Shown here: in pieces, positions 1-8,229 of the stretch | How positions within the stretch are numbered: the stretch's first letter is position 1 | Layout: each line of letters starts with the position of its first letter | NCBI GenBank assembly: GCA_949297125.1 | Contig: CASFRS010000014.1 | Location: 1 to 48,308 of the forward strand | From: an uncultured Bacteroidales bacterium | Lineage (GTDB): Bacteria > Bacteroidota > Bacteroidia > Bacteroidales > G3-4614 | DNA: 48,308 bases | Direction of reading: 5' to 3' | Program-made: the position numbers and the translations under genes | Notes under the pieces: generated by a model | The model's database searches: none | What the model was told of the DNA's origin: nothing | The model's input: only the letters and a program-made list of their open reading frames with translations

Positions 1-118
1 GAACAACGGCTGAGACAGGCAACGCAGCCGCAACACAGCAGCAAACATAGCCGCGGCCGTGCCGCGCGTTAGCAAACCGCCGGGGGCGACAGGAACCGAC
101 CTGCCGCCCTCGCTGCAT
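1..118 (-). CDS. possible 5' end of an exported protein (cut by window edge)
   Basis: An ATG on the minus strand at 116-118 opens a frame that stays open to the window edge (39 codons). It is preceded by a good Shine-Dalgarno (AAGGAGG, complement of 126-132) about 7 bases upstream, which is rare in this genome. The N-terminus has a long arginine-rich stretch, then a Cys/Ala/Val-rich hydrophobic run (VCCCVAAALPVSAVV) that resembles a signal peptide. No family can be named from so short a piece. The high GC content here makes long open frames likely by chance, so the call is tentative. It would run in the same direction as fba, about 230 bases downstream of its stop. Confidence 0.3.
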   Translation of the reverse strand, partial: MQRGRQVGSCRPRRFANARHGRGYVCCCVAAALPVSAVV

Positions 119-296
119 CAATACCCCTCCTTACCTTGTCGTTTGGCCTGGATATGTGGCAGCCGCACACCCCTTTATTTGGCCGGGATCAGCCGTGTTG
201 CCGGTTGGCTGCGGGCTGTAAGTTGGTCGGGCGTGGTGTTCCAATAACGGCAGGCGGAGTGCAACTACCGTTTGCTGCAGGACGGATAATAAATAA

Positions 297-335
297 AAAG
301 GGCCGGCCCAAAATCATGGGTCGGCCTTTTTCCTG
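297..335 (-). terminator. terminator downstream of fba
   Basis: An inverted repeat (AAGGCCGACCCA / TGGGCCGGCC on the minus strand, with one A.C mismatch and one bulged C) has a 6-base loop and ends in a run of five T. It lies about 16 bases after the fba stop codon. The plus-strand reading is also a stable hairpin followed by T5, so it may work in both directions. Confidence 0.75.
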
Positions 336-350
336 TAAAACCGGTAGCGT

Positions 351-1346
351 TTAAAGTTTGCCTGCGCTGCCGAGTACGTTCTCTATTTTGTGTATGTAGA
401 GTTTCTTCATGTTTTCGCGAGCCGGTCCGAGGTATTTGCGCGGGTCGAACTCTGCGGGTTTGGTTGCGAATACTTCGCGAACTGCTGCTGTCATTGCAAG
501 GCGGCTGTCTGAATCGATATTGATTTTGCATACTGCCGATGCTGCTGCTTTGCGGAGTTCTTCTTCGGGTATTCCTATTGCGTCCTTGAGTGCGCCTCCG
601 TATTTGTTGATTGTTTCAACTTCTTCCTGGGGTACGGACGATGATCCGTGGAGTACGATGGGGAATCCCGGAAGTTCTTTTTCCACGCCTTCGAGAACGT
701 CGAAACGCAATGGGGGAGGAACAAGGCGTCCGTTTGCATCCCTTGTGCACTGTTCGGGTTTGAACTTGTTGGCCCCGTGCGATGTGCCTATGGATATTGC
801 AAGGCTGTCGCAACCGGTTTTCGTTACGAAATCCACAACTTCTTCGGGACGGGTATAGGTGTGGTGTTCGGCCGATACTTCGTCTTCTACGCCGGCCAAT
901 ACCCCGAGTTCGCCTTCAACCGTTACATCGAACTGGTGTGCATAATCCACAACTTTCTTCGTAAGGGCTACGTTCTCGTCGTAGGGGAGGTGCGAACCGT
1001 CTATCATAACGGACGAGAAGCCTGTGTCGATACACGACTTGCAGAGTTCAAAGGAATCGCCGTGGTCGAGGTGGAGAACTATCTGGGGTTTCTCGCAACC
1101 GAGTTCTTTTGCATACTCTACCGCGCCTTCTGCCATGTAGCGGAGAAGGGTCTGGTTTGCATACTGGCGTGCGCCTTTCGATACCTGAAGTATTACGGGC
1201 GATTTGGTCTCTACGGCAGCTTGTATTATGGCCTGAAGCTGCTCCATGTTATTGAAGTTGAATGCGGGGATTGCATATCCGCCCTTGATGGCTTTGGCGA
1301 ACATCTCTTTGGTGTTGACCAATCCTAATTCTTTGTAGCTAACCAT
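351..1346 (-). CDS. fba: class II fructose-1,6-bisphosphate aldolase
   Basis: Zinc-dependent aldolase that interconverts fructose-1,6-bisphosphate with dihydroxyacetone phosphate and glyceraldehyde-3-phosphate in the cytosol (glycolysis and gluconeogenesis). Visible class II landmarks are the substrate/zinc histidine region LHLDHGDSFE, the DGSHLPYDEN loop, VEGELG, SIGTSHG and the phosphate-binding HGSSSVP segment. The chosen start is the ATG at 1344-1346 (MVSYKELGL). An upstream in-frame ATG at 1394 would begin only six bases from the -7 promoter element at 1400-1407 and adds 16 residues of unrelated basic sequence, so it is rejected. Length is 331 residues. The gene has its own promoter and terminator, so it is probably expressed apart from the cdaA genes upstream. 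Confidence 0.95.
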   Translation of the reverse strand: MVSYKELGLVNTKEMFAKAIKGGYAIPAFNFNNMEQLQAIIQAAVETKSPVILQVSKGARQYANQTLLRYMAEGAVEYAKELGCEKPQIVLHLDHGDSFELCKSCIDTGFSSVMIDGSHLPYDENVALTKKVVDYAHQFDVTVEGELGVLAGVEDEVSAEHHTYTRPEEVVDFVTKTGCDSLAISIGTSHGANKFKPEQCTRDANGRLVPPPLRFDVLEGVEKELPGFPIVLHGSSSVPQEEVETINKYGGALKDAIGIPEEELRKAAASAVCKINIDSDSRLAMTAAVREVFATKPAEFDPRKYLGPARENMKKLYIHKIENVLGSAGKL

Positions 1347-1399
1347 TTTTACTCTCTTTTTTATGTTGTTGATAAAAACTTCTTTCCTCTTCAAGAGTG

Positions 1400-1429
1400 C
1401 AAAATTAAGAAATTTTTCCGTAAATCAAA
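1400..1429 (-). promoter_or_regulatory. Bacteroidetes-type promoter for fba
   Basis: On the minus strand TTTG (complement of 1426-1429) is followed after 18 bases by TAATTTTG (complement of 1400-1407), matching the Bacteroidetes sigma-70-type consensus TTTG-N19-TAnnTTTG. It lies 53 bases upstream of the fba ATG and supports the shorter start of that gene. Confidence 0.75.
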
Positions 1430-1455
1430 CCATGGGGGCGCGCAAAATTGCTGCG

Positions 1456-2226
1456 TCAGCTGTTTTTGTTCTTCGACAATACGCGCTCCAGTACCTGCGA
1501 CGATATGTTGCGCGTGAGTTTGCCTTTTTTGGCAACCGATATTTCGCCTGTCTCTTCCGACACTATTATGGCTATCGCATCGCTCTCCTGTGCTATCCCG
1601 AGTCCCGAGCGGTGTCTAAGCCCCAGCTCGCGCGGGATGTTGGGCGTGTGCGATACCGGCAGTATGCACCCGGCCGCGGCAATCCGGCCGTCGGCTATTA
1701 TCATCGCCCCGTCGTGGAGCGGCGTTCCCTTGTAGAATATGGTCTCTATCAGTTTTGAGTTTATGTCGGCATTTATCTTCTCGCCGGTCTCTTCGTACTT
1801 TTTCAGCGACATTTCCTGTTTTATCACTATCAGTGCGCCGGTATTGCGCTTTGCCATGCTCATGCACGAGTAGACTACGGGCATTACGTGGGCCGGGACC
1901 TTGTCCTGTTCGTTCCTGCTGTAAAAGAAGCGCAGGAACGCCCTCCATTTTTTGTGCGAGCCGAGTTCGCCGAGAAAACGGCGTATATCGTCCTGGAAAA
2001 GTATTACCAGTATTATCACTCCCACGCTCACCAGTTTGTCCATTATGGAGCCGAGCAGACGCATGTCTATTACGCGGGCCACTATTATCCATACTATTAT
2101 GAAGGCTATTACCCCGCCGAATATCTTTATCGTCCCGGAGTCTTTCATTACCCGGTATATGTAGTAGAGCATCACTGCGACGAGCAGTATGTCTATTATG
2201 TCTTTTATGCCGAATGAGGAGAACAT
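1456..2226 (-). CDS. cdaA: membrane diadenylate cyclase CdaA (c-di-AMP synthase)
   Basis: Makes the second messenger c-di-AMP from two ATP; in other bacteria c-di-AMP controls potassium and osmolyte balance and the cell wall. The 256-residue protein has three N-terminal hydrophobic segments (about residues 10-25, 33-51 and 63-78), a linker, then a DisA_N catalytic domain with both diagnostic motifs, DGA at 172-174 and GLRHRSG at 202-208. The length is usual for CdaA. It starts 9 bases after the folP stop, so the two are almost certainly co-transcribed. No CdaR or GlmM gene lies beside it, unlike the Firmicutes arrangement. Confidence 0.95.
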   Translation of the reverse strand: MFSSFGIKDIIDILLVAVMLYYIYRVMKDSGTIKIFGGVIAFIIVWIIVARVIDMRLLGSIMDKLVSVGVIILVILFQDDIRRFLGELGSHKKWRAFLRFFYSRNEQDKVPAHVMPVVYSCMSMAKRNTGALIVIKQEMSLKKYEETGEKINADINSKLIETIFYKGTPLHDGAMIIADGRIAAAGCILPVSHTPNIPRELGLRHRSGLGIAQESDAIAIIVSEETGEISVAKKGKLTRNISSQVLERVLSKNKNS

Positions 2227-2235
2227 GTGTCTTTT

Positions 2236-3084
2236 TTATTTTCCGTTGGTTTTAAGGAACAGCTTTATTGTTTGGGCGCACTCCCTTACGTCGTGCACGC
2301 GAAGTATATCGGCGCCTTTCATAAGTGCCAGCATGTTTAGTGCTGTGGTCCCGTTCAGGCTCTCTTCGGGCGTAGTGCCGAGCAGCCGGTATATCATGGA
2401 TTTCCTCGATATGCCTACGAGGAGCGGCATGCCGAACGGGGCGAATTCGTGCAGCCCGCCGAGCAGGCGGTAGTTGTCGTCGAGCTCCTTGGCAAAGCCG
2501 AATCCGGGGTCGAGTATTATGTCGTTTACTCCTGCCGAGCGCAGGTGCGCCGTTTTCTGCGAGAAGTATTTTATTATTTCGGCGGTAATGTTGCCGTAGC
2601 CGGTATAATTCTGCATCGTTTCGGGCGTACCGCGCATGTGCATCAGTACGTACGGGACTTTGTTGGCGGCTGCCGTTCCGTACATGGCGGGGTCTTCGCC
2701 CCCGGTTATGTCGTTTATGATTGCCGCCCCGAACTCTTTTATGGCCCTGTCGGCCACGCTTGCCCTGAACGTGTCTACCGATACGGGTACGTCGGGGTAT
2801 ATCCCGCGGATTATTTCCAGCCCTCTGCAAAGGCGTTCCGTCTCTTCTTTTTCCGATACGAAACCGGCTCCCGGCCGCGACGAGTATGCTCCGGCATCGA
2901 TAATGTCGCCCCCCTGTTCTACTATTTCGCGGGCGCGTGCGGCTATGCGTCCTTTTTCTTCGCAACGGCTCGCCTTGTAGAACGAGTCGGGCGTAAGGTT
3001 CAGGATGCCCATTATAAGCGGGCGTTCCAGGCTTACAAGCCTGCCGGCGATGTTCAATGTCGGTTTTGTCCTTCCTGTTGCCAT
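2236..3084 (-). CDS. folP: dihydropteroate synthase
   Basis: Condenses 6-hydroxymethyl-7,8-dihydropterin pyrophosphate with p-aminobenzoate in folate synthesis; family members are the target of sulfonamides. The 282-residue TIM-barrel shows the expected motifs in order: MGILNLTPDSFY near residues 25-36, IIDAGAYSSRPGA, SVDTFRA, IINDITGG, ILDPGFGFAK and LLVGISRKS. It lies directly upstream of cdaA (9-base gap) and 67 bases downstream of a small membrane-protein gene. The normal length and intact motifs suggest an active enzyme. Confidence 0.95.
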   Translation of the reverse strand: MATGRTKPTLNIAGRLVSLERPLIMGILNLTPDSFYKASRCEEKGRIAARAREIVEQGGDIIDAGAYSSRPGAGFVSEKEETERLCRGLEIIRGIYPDVPVSVDTFRASVADRAIKEFGAAIINDITGGEDPAMYGTAAANKVPYVLMHMRGTPETMQNYTGYGNITAEIIKYFSQKTAHLRSAGVNDIILDPGFGFAKELDDNYRLLGGLHEFAPFGMPLLVGISRKSMIYRLLGTTPEESLNGTTALNMLALMKGADILRVHDVRECAQTIKLFLKTNGK

Positions 3085-3151
3085 TTGCGGCTGCGTTTTT
3101 ATACTGCGAAGGTAGTAATATTTGCGGAATATGACGCGAGGCAGGAGCGTG

Positions 3152-3442
3152 TTAATTGCCGTTTTCTCTTATTTTCGGCATGAGTTTCTGTTCGGGTATC
3201 CGGTTTTTTCCGCCTTTTTTCCCGGTTGTCCGGGTACGGGTGCCTTCTGCCGTATCGCGCACCGATATCTGTTCCTCGAATTTTTTTATTTCATCGCTGT
3301 ACCGCTCCGTTATGGCGTCATCGCTGCGGCCGCCGGACAGAGGGGTGTGCATGTACAGTATGACGGCAATGGTAGCCGCCATGAAAACTATCGTTGCGAA
3401 CCGTTCTCCCCTGCTGAAATTCCAGAACCTGTCTTCTTTCAT
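3152..3442 (-). CDS. small single-pass membrane protein, N-terminus like helix-hairpin-helix proteins
   Basis: A 96-residue protein begins with a short aromatic/basic head (WNFSRGERF), has one transmembrane helix at about residues 16-32 and a charged tail that ends in a basic stretch. The head plus helix resembles, from memory, the start of Bacteroidota helix-hairpin-helix DNA-binding proteins (FxFSRxER followed by a transmembrane helix), but there is no HhH repeat here. It sits 19 bases after the transporter stop and 67 bases before folP, so it is probably part of that minus-strand operon. It may be a truncated member of that family or an independent small protein; no function is assigned. 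Confidence 0.65.
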   Translation of the reverse strand: MKEDRFWNFSRGERFATIVFMAATIAVILYMHTPLSGGRSDDAITERYSDEIKKFEEQISVRDTAEGTRTRTTGKKGGKNRIPEQKLMPKIRENGN

Positions 3443-3461
3443 CTTTTACCGATATGCCGTG

Positions 3462-4808
3462 CTACCTGAAAAGCCCCATGCTTGAAAGGAATATGAATAT
3501 TATGGATACGGGCGCAAGGTAGCGTATGCAGAACATTATTGCATGGAACAGCGGCCGCGGCAGCCTGTTGTTGGAGATAAGCTCGGTGTAAACGTACCTG
3601 CTCCGCATTTTCCACCCTACGAATATCGCCAGCAGGAACCCGCTCGAAGGGAGGAGTATGTTGGCCGAAAAGAAATCGGAGAAGTCGAAAATGGTGCGGC
3701 CGAATATCGTAGCCTCTTTCAGCACCCCGAACGAGAGCGAGCAGAGGACGCTTAAAACGGCTACTATCAGCATGAGTATGAGGGCCGCCTTGTTGCGCGA
3801 CATCCTGAACTCTTCGTGTATGTATGCCACCACTACTTCGCACAGCGATATGGTGGACGTAATGGCCGCAACGGCTACCAGCAGGAAGAAGAGGATTGAC
3901 CACAAGTGCGGATGCGCGAACTTCTGGAGGACGTTGGGCAGGGTTATGAATATCAGTTCCGGGCCTTGCGTGGGGTTTATGCCGAACGAGAACGTGGCGG
4001 GAAAGATTATCATTCCGGCCAGTATGGCCATAAGCAGGTTCAGGAACGTTACTATGCTTGCCGTCGAGGCGAGGTTGGTGTTGCGCTTGAAGTATGAACC
4101 GTATGTTATCAGTATGCCCATGCCTATGCTGAGCGAGAAAAATGCCTGTCCGAGCGCATCGAGGACCACTTTCGTGTTCAGTTTCGACAAATCGGGGCTG
4201 AACAGGTAGGCGAGGCCTTCTTTCATCCCCGGCATGAAGAGCGCCTTTACGCAAAATACAATCAGTATTACGAAAAGCAGCGGCATAAGGATGTTGGAAG
4301 CCCGTTCAATCCCTTTTGTTACCCCCTGTATTATTATTATGTAGTTGAGGAACAGAAATATGAATATGCCCAGCAGCGGGCGGTACGGGTCCGTTACGAA
4401 ACTGTTGAAGTTTGCGGCGAGTTCGGCACTGCTCTTCCCGATGAATTCGTTGCTGAACGATTTTATCAGGTATTCCGTTACCCAGCCGGATATTACCATG
4501 TAAAAGCCGAGTATTATTATGCAGGCGGCTATACCGATGTATCCCACAATGTTCCAGTGCGACCCCGGTTTCAACCTGGTGAACGCCCTCCCTACGTTCG
4601 ACTTGGCCTTCCGCCCTACTATGAATTCGGCTATCATAAGCGGAATGCCTATCAGCAGGATACATATTATGTACGCTATAAGGAAGATCGCCCCGCCGTC
4701 CTGTCCGGTAATGTAAGGGAATCTCCATATGTTGCCGAGGCCTATCGCCGACCCTACGGTGGATGCTATCACTCCTATCTTCGTTGCAAACAGTGCTCTT
4801 TCGCTCAT
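3462..4808 (-). CDS. sodium-dependent transporter, NSS/SNF family
   Basis: A polytopic inner-membrane protein of 448 residues related to the neurotransmitter:sodium symporters (LeuT/TnaT/MhsT type), which import amino acids or related solutes with Na+. The first helix carries the family signature around GVIASTVGSAIGLGNIWRFPY, with the unwound substrate/sodium site, followed by QDGGAIFLIAY. About eleven or twelve hydrophobic helices follow. The start chosen is the ATG at 4806-4808 (MSERALFATKIG); an upstream ATG at 4865 adds 19 residues without family resemblance and overlaps the likely -7 promoter element. Substrate cannot be told from sequence. It is the first gene of a minus-strand set with the small membrane protein, folP and cdaA. 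Confidence 0.9.
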   Translation of the reverse strand: MSERALFATKIGVIASTVGSAIGLGNIWRFPYITGQDGGAIFLIAYIICILLIGIPLMIAEFIVGRKAKSNVGRAFTRLKPGSHWNIVGYIGIAACIIILGFYMVISGWVTEYLIKSFSNEFIGKSSAELAANFNSFVTDPYRPLLGIFIFLFLNYIIIIQGVTKGIERASNILMPLLFVILIVFCVKALFMPGMKEGLAYLFSPDLSKLNTKVVLDALGQAFFSLSIGMGILITYGSYFKRNTNLASTASIVTFLNLLMAILAGMIIFPATFSFGINPTQGPELIFITLPNVLQKFAHPHLWSILFFLLVAVAAITSTISLCEVVVAYIHEEFRMSRNKAALILMLIVAVLSVLCSLSFGVLKEATIFGRTIFDFSDFFSANILLPSSGFLLAIFVGWKMRSRYVYTELISNNRLPRPLFHAIMFCIRYLAPVSIIFIFLSSMGLFR

Positions 4809-4862
4809 TGGGTTGCTGGTTCTGGTTGGTGTAACGGTGCGTGAAAAAATTCTACAATAATG

Positions 4863-4870
4863 CAAAATTA
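4863..4870 (-). promoter_or_regulatory. -7 element (TAATTTTG) upstream of the NSS transporter
   Basis: Minus-strand TAATTTTG matches TAnnTTTG and lies 54 bases upstream of the transporter ATG. No clear TTTG -33 box is seen at the expected distance, so confidence is moderate. Confidence 0.45.
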
Positions 4871-5017
4871 CTCTTTTTGCCGATTTTATGCTATATGCCG
4901 CCTCAATATTCTCCGCATGTATGGATATTGTAGTCCGGATGTCGCATAATTTGCCCCGTTATGCACCGTCCGTGTCCCGTTTGCCGCATAAAATGTTCTA
5001 TTTGTCGTTTTATTTAG

Positions 5018-5025
5018 TATTTTTG
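5018..5025 (+). promoter_or_regulatory. -7 element (TATTTTTG) upstream of the PAP2 gene
   Basis: TATTTTTG matches TAnnTTTG and lies 35 bases upstream of the ATG at 5061. A TTTG at 5001-5004 is only 13 bases away, shorter than usual, so the -33 box is uncertain. The intergenic region is shared with the divergent NSS transporter. Confidence 0.4.
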
Positions 5026-5060
5026 CGCTGTTTCAGGATTTTGGTATAACATATTTTGTG

Positions 5061-6398
5061 ATGATGCGGTTTTTGAAGTTTCTTGCCATACTGACGTTTT
5101 TTATCGGGTTTGTACCGACGGTTGCATTTTCGGACGTTTTATACGGCCTGCCCGATTGCCCGGCGGAAGAGGCCGCCCTTGCGTTGCCGGACGACAGCGT
5201 GATGTCCGCTCCCTCTCCCCGCGACGTGCGGTTGATAAACCGCCTGAATTCCCCCGCCGCACTTAAACTGGACAAAATAACCTCGTCCAAAACCTTTTCG
5301 ATACTGGCTCCCGCCCTGCCGGCCATTATTCTGGGAACATCGCTGAAGTTTGAGGACAACAAATTTTCCACATACGAAAACCGCTACACGACCGTATTCC
5401 ATAGCGGCTTCGACGACTGGCTGCAATATGCCCCGGCGGCCGTTATGCTGGGAATGAAAATAGGCGGGGTGAAAGGACGTTCGTCGTGGGGACGGATGCT
5501 CGCCTCCGATGCCTTTTCCGTAGCGCTTGTGGCCGGGTCTGTAACTCTTTTAAAGCATACAATGGATACGCGGCGTCCCGACGGCAGCGCATACAACTCT
5601 TTCCCGAGCGGCCATACGGCAAAGGCATTTATGACGGCCACGATGCTCAACAAGGAGTTCGGCAACCTTTCGCCGTGGGTAACAATGGGTTCTTACACCA
5701 TGGCTGTCGCTACCGGGGTGGGGCGACAGCTCAACATGCGGCACTGGGGCAGCGATATAATAACGGGGGCAGGCATAGGGATTCTCGCAACTGAACTCGG
5801 TTACCTGTTTGCCGACCTGATATTCAAGGACAAAGGTCTGAAAGACGTGCCCGAGACTCTTCCCGAATGGGACTGGGGCCGCAAACCCTCCTTTTTCCGT
5901 CTTGTGGCGGGGGCTGAACTGGTACTTGGCGGCTATTATCTTTCGGACGGGACGTATATAAATGTAAAAGCCGGTAACGGAGTGGGATACGAAGGGGCAT
6001 GGTTTCCCCACAGAAACATAGGTGTCGGTGCAAGTTTCAGGATAGGCAACAATGTCGTTGCGTTGAACGACGAGATTCTCGAAGGGTGGTTGGGGTATAT
6101 GGCTCCGTATGCCGGAGTGTTCTATTCCGTACCGCTGAGCAAACGCTGGAGCTGGGATGCAAAAACACTTGCCGGATATAATTTCTTTTGGCACAAGGAT
6201 TCGTGGAACGATTACGGAATGCCGCGTTCTTACGGAAGTTTCGGCGCGATGTTCGGAACATCTCTTTCTTTCCTCGCAACCGACGACCTGCGCGTGTCGC
6301 TGCTGGCCGATTACAACCTTATTGCAAAGTCGCCGTTCCAGCCCGGTCACTGCCAGCACAACCTCCTTGTGGGCGGTGCGGCAAGCGTCATGTTCTGA
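5061..6398 (+). CDS. exported PAP2-family phosphatase with a C-terminal barrel-like domain
   Basis: A 445-residue envelope protein. An N-terminal signal or anchor helix (about residues 3-24) leads to a PAP2 domain at about residues 75-260 with all three phosphatase motifs: KHTMDTRRP (C1) near 164, FPSGH (C2) near 182, and GRQLNMRHWGSD (C3, catalytic His near 227). The family removes phosphate from lipids such as phosphatidate, undecaprenyl pyrophosphate or lipid A. The last about 160 residues are rich in alternating aromatic/polar strands and end in an aromatic residue (SVMF), like an outer-membrane barrel. The start is the ATG at 5061; the GTG at 5058 is also possible. An outer-membrane or periplasmic phosphatase acting on lipid A or a lipid carrier is the likely role. 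Confidence 0.85.
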   Translation: MMRFLKFLAILTFFIGFVPTVAFSDVLYGLPDCPAEEAALALPDDSVMSAPSPRDVRLINRLNSPAALKLDKITSSKTFSILAPALPAIILGTSLKFEDNKFSTYENRYTTVFHSGFDDWLQYAPAAVMLGMKIGGVKGRSSWGRMLASDAFSVALVAGSVTLLKHTMDTRRPDGSAYNSFPSGHTAKAFMTATMLNKEFGNLSPWVTMGSYTMAVATGVGRQLNMRHWGSDIITGAGIGILATELGYLFADLIFKDKGLKDVPETLPEWDWGRKPSFFRLVAGAELVLGGYYLSDGTYINVKAGNGVGYEGAWFPHRNIGVGASFRIGNNVVALNDEILEGWLGYMAPYAGVFYSVPLSKRWSWDAKTLAGYNFFWHKDSWNDYGMPRSYGSFGAMFGTSLSFLATDDLRVSLLADYNLIAKSPFQPGHCQHNLLVGGAASVMF

Positions 6399-6566
6399 AT
6401 TCCCCTTGCGGCCGGCGTTGCAGCTTTCCCCGCCGTTTCTCTCCCCTGCCGACTTTTTCCGGCGGCACGCCCGTCTGCACCTCCGTTTTTACCTTGCCCG
6501 GCCTGCAATGTATGAGGACGGTTTTTTTGCATCTCCCGCACTGCCGGAGTGTTGTACGCTCCGCAC

Positions 6567-6833
6567 CTATCCGGCATTCAGTTCCGACAACCGGTCGAGT
6601 GTTGCGGCTATGGCGTACAAACGCTTCTCTTTCGCCTCTTCTTCCTTTGTTCCGGTGCCCTGCTTCTCGAGCATTTCGATACACTTTATAAGCGTGGTTT
6701 CGCTGGTGCATGCAGGAATCATCTCCCGCAGCCTGTCGTAGCACATTTTCAAAAGTTCTTCTTTTTCCCTCTTTTCTTTTTGCCGTCCGCAACGGTTCGT
6801 CCCGGTTGCGGCGCCGGTGTTGCATTTGTCCAT
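6567..6833 (-). CDS. small helical hypothetical protein beside the phage-like genes
   Basis: An 88-residue protein, highly charged and helical, with a Lys/Glu-rich N-terminal third and a leucine-patterned C-terminal third (ATLDRLSEL). Codon use matches the neighbouring real genes and there is an A/G-rich stretch (AAAAAGAG) upstream of the ATG. It is transcribed away from the phage-like genes, whose first ATG is 115 bases from its own. No family is recognised. Because it is divergent and small it could be a regulator or an antitoxin-like partner of the cassette, but nothing in the sequence shows a DNA-binding motif. Bases 6399-6566 beside it hold nothing recognisable. Confidence 0.55.
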   Translation of the reverse strand: MDKCNTGAATGTNRCGRQKEKREKEELLKMCYDRLREMIPACTSETTLIKCIEMLEKQGTGTKEEEAKEKRLYAIAATLDRLSELNAG

Positions 6834-6947
6834 AACCTGTACTCTTTTTGATATTTATACCAGCCGGCGACAAAGTTACGTGCCGATATTTGTGTGCTGA
6901 TGTGAAATTGGAAAGGAATTGTTTTATCAACGTAAAAATTTTCAAGT

Positions 6948-7478
6948 ATGCTATTACAAACGATATTCAGTGGAATTATGGCGGGCGTGCAGAGGCGGCG
7001 CGCGGAAGAAGCGAACAGGAAAGCTCTCGAACAGCTTGCCATAAGCGAAAAATCGATGGACACGCTGTTCAATTCGCAGTATTATAAGGATTATACCGAC
7101 AGGGCGGACGTGCAGGCGCTATTCAGCCGCTTCAGGGACGAACAGAAACGGCAGGCTTCGCAGAACCGCAAGAGGATTGCCGTTTCCGGCGGAACGCAGG
7201 AGAGCGTGGCTGCCATGCAGAAGAACATGTCCGACGCCCTTGCCGGTACATACAACAATGCTGCCGGCATAGGGGCGCAATGGAAAGACTCGGTATTTAA
7301 CAATTACCTGAACCTGAAGTCGTCCGTCCAGAACTCAAGGGCCGGTCTGTACGGCAATACGGCCAATTCTTACATGAACTCGGCGGGCAGCATGCTTGCC
7401 GGTGTATCGGAAGGCCTCGGCAATCTGGACCGCTTCTGGAGTACCAAAGCGGCAAACAAGGCTAAAGGCGGCAGTTGA
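6948..7478 (+). CDS. phage internal-virion-like (T7 gp14-type) helical protein
   Basis: A 176-residue protein that starts with a short hydrophobic/small-residue segment (LLQTIFSGIMAG), then a basic, Ala/Gln/Arg-rich helix, an NxxAGIGAQW-like middle region and a Gly/Ser/Asn-rich end. The layout resembles the small internal virion (DNA-ejection) proteins of podoviruses such as T7 gp14: a membrane-active N-terminus, a long helix and a short basic C-terminus. This is a judgement on architecture, not a clear sequence match. It is the first of three consecutive plus-strand genes, with 30 bases to the next start. No terminator separates them. Confidence 0.75.
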   Translation: MLLQTIFSGIMAGVQRRRAEEANRKALEQLAISEKSMDTLFNSQYYKDYTDRADVQALFSRFRDEQKRQASQNRKRIAVSGGTQESVAAMQKNMSDALAGTYNNAAGIGAQWKDSVFNNYLNLKSSVQNSRAGLYGNTANSYMNSAGSMLAGVSEGLGNLDRFWSTKAANKAKGGS

Positions 7479-7508
7479 CTTGTGTGTAAAACCTTATGTG
7501 TAGCTATT

Positions 7509-8213
7509 ATGGGAAATAACAGAAAAGAGAACGGGGTGATGCATCCCGCCCCGTTGTATGATGCGGAGATGATAATTGCGGATGTAAAGAACGGGTGCGG
7601 GTTTTACGAGGCTTGCCGGAAGGAGCACTCCAGAAGGGCGTCGCCCGGACGGAAGTCGCTTGCCCTCCTGGCCGAAGGCCTGAAGCTGTTGGCCTCCCCG
7701 TCGGAACTGCCCGTTTCGGAGAAGAGCACATCGGAATCCATGCAGCGTTTAAGGCGTATTGCCGGAGAGTTCAGTACATGTCTCTGCGGGCAGGACGGGC
7801 CTGTGTGCCGGAACCTTGTGAAGAAGAGAATATACGGATTGCTGGAGGATATCAACGGCCGTGGAAAGGAGCGGGGAGGACGGGAAAAAGAGACCGGCCG
7901 GATGCCGGACGGCAATGATGTCCGGGCCGGACAGCCGCCGCGGGCGATGCCCGGGATGACTTGCGTGCCGCCTCCGGTGCAGGGCGGATATGACCCGTAT
8001 GCCGGCGGGGGTATGGCAGACCCACAATCGGGGGTCGGGATGATGCAGGGCGGTATGGACGGTATCCCGCCCGGGGCGATGCCGCCGCTCCCTCCGATAG
8101 AGGTAGGGGAAAGGCTCTCCGGCAGAGAGAGGGGGCTGCTGTACGATATGCTTTTGGCGAACGGTTGTACCCCGCAGGAAGCCGAAAACGGAATTATGAA
8201 TTTGGAAATGTAG
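7509..8213 (+). CDS. hypothetical protein with a Gly/Pro/Met-rich tail, phage-like cassette
   Basis: A 234-residue protein in two parts. The N-terminal half is charged and helical with several Cys (CGFYEACRK, FSTCLCGQDGPVCRN); the C-terminal half is a low-complexity Gly/Pro/Met stretch (about residues 145-195) that then returns to a short helix (RERGLLYDMLLANG). Such tails are common in phage structural or scaffold proteins. The start is set at the ATG 7509 (MGNNRKENG); a GTG at 7482 would extend it by nine residues and an ATG at 7539 would shorten it. It lies between the internal-virion-like gene and the giant protein, 16 bases before the latter. No family is recognised. Confidence 0.7.
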   Translation: MGNNRKENGVMHPAPLYDAEMIIADVKNGCGFYEACRKEHSRRASPGRKSLALLAEGLKLLASPSELPVSEKSTSESMQRLRRIAGEFSTCLCGQDGPVCRNLVKKRIYGLLEDINGRGKERGGREKETGRMPDGNDVRAGQPPRAMPGMTCVPPPVQGGYDPYAGGGMADPQSGVGMMQGGMDGIPPGAMPPLPPIEVGERLSGRERGLLYDMLLANGCTPQEAENGIMNLEM

Positions 8214-8229
8214 TTTAAAGTTTTGATTT

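Noticed and set aside
59..247. Plus-strand open frames before fba
   Set aside because: Low-complexity GC-rich translations without start context; a minus-strand frame with a good Shine-Dalgarno fits better, and even that is uncertain.
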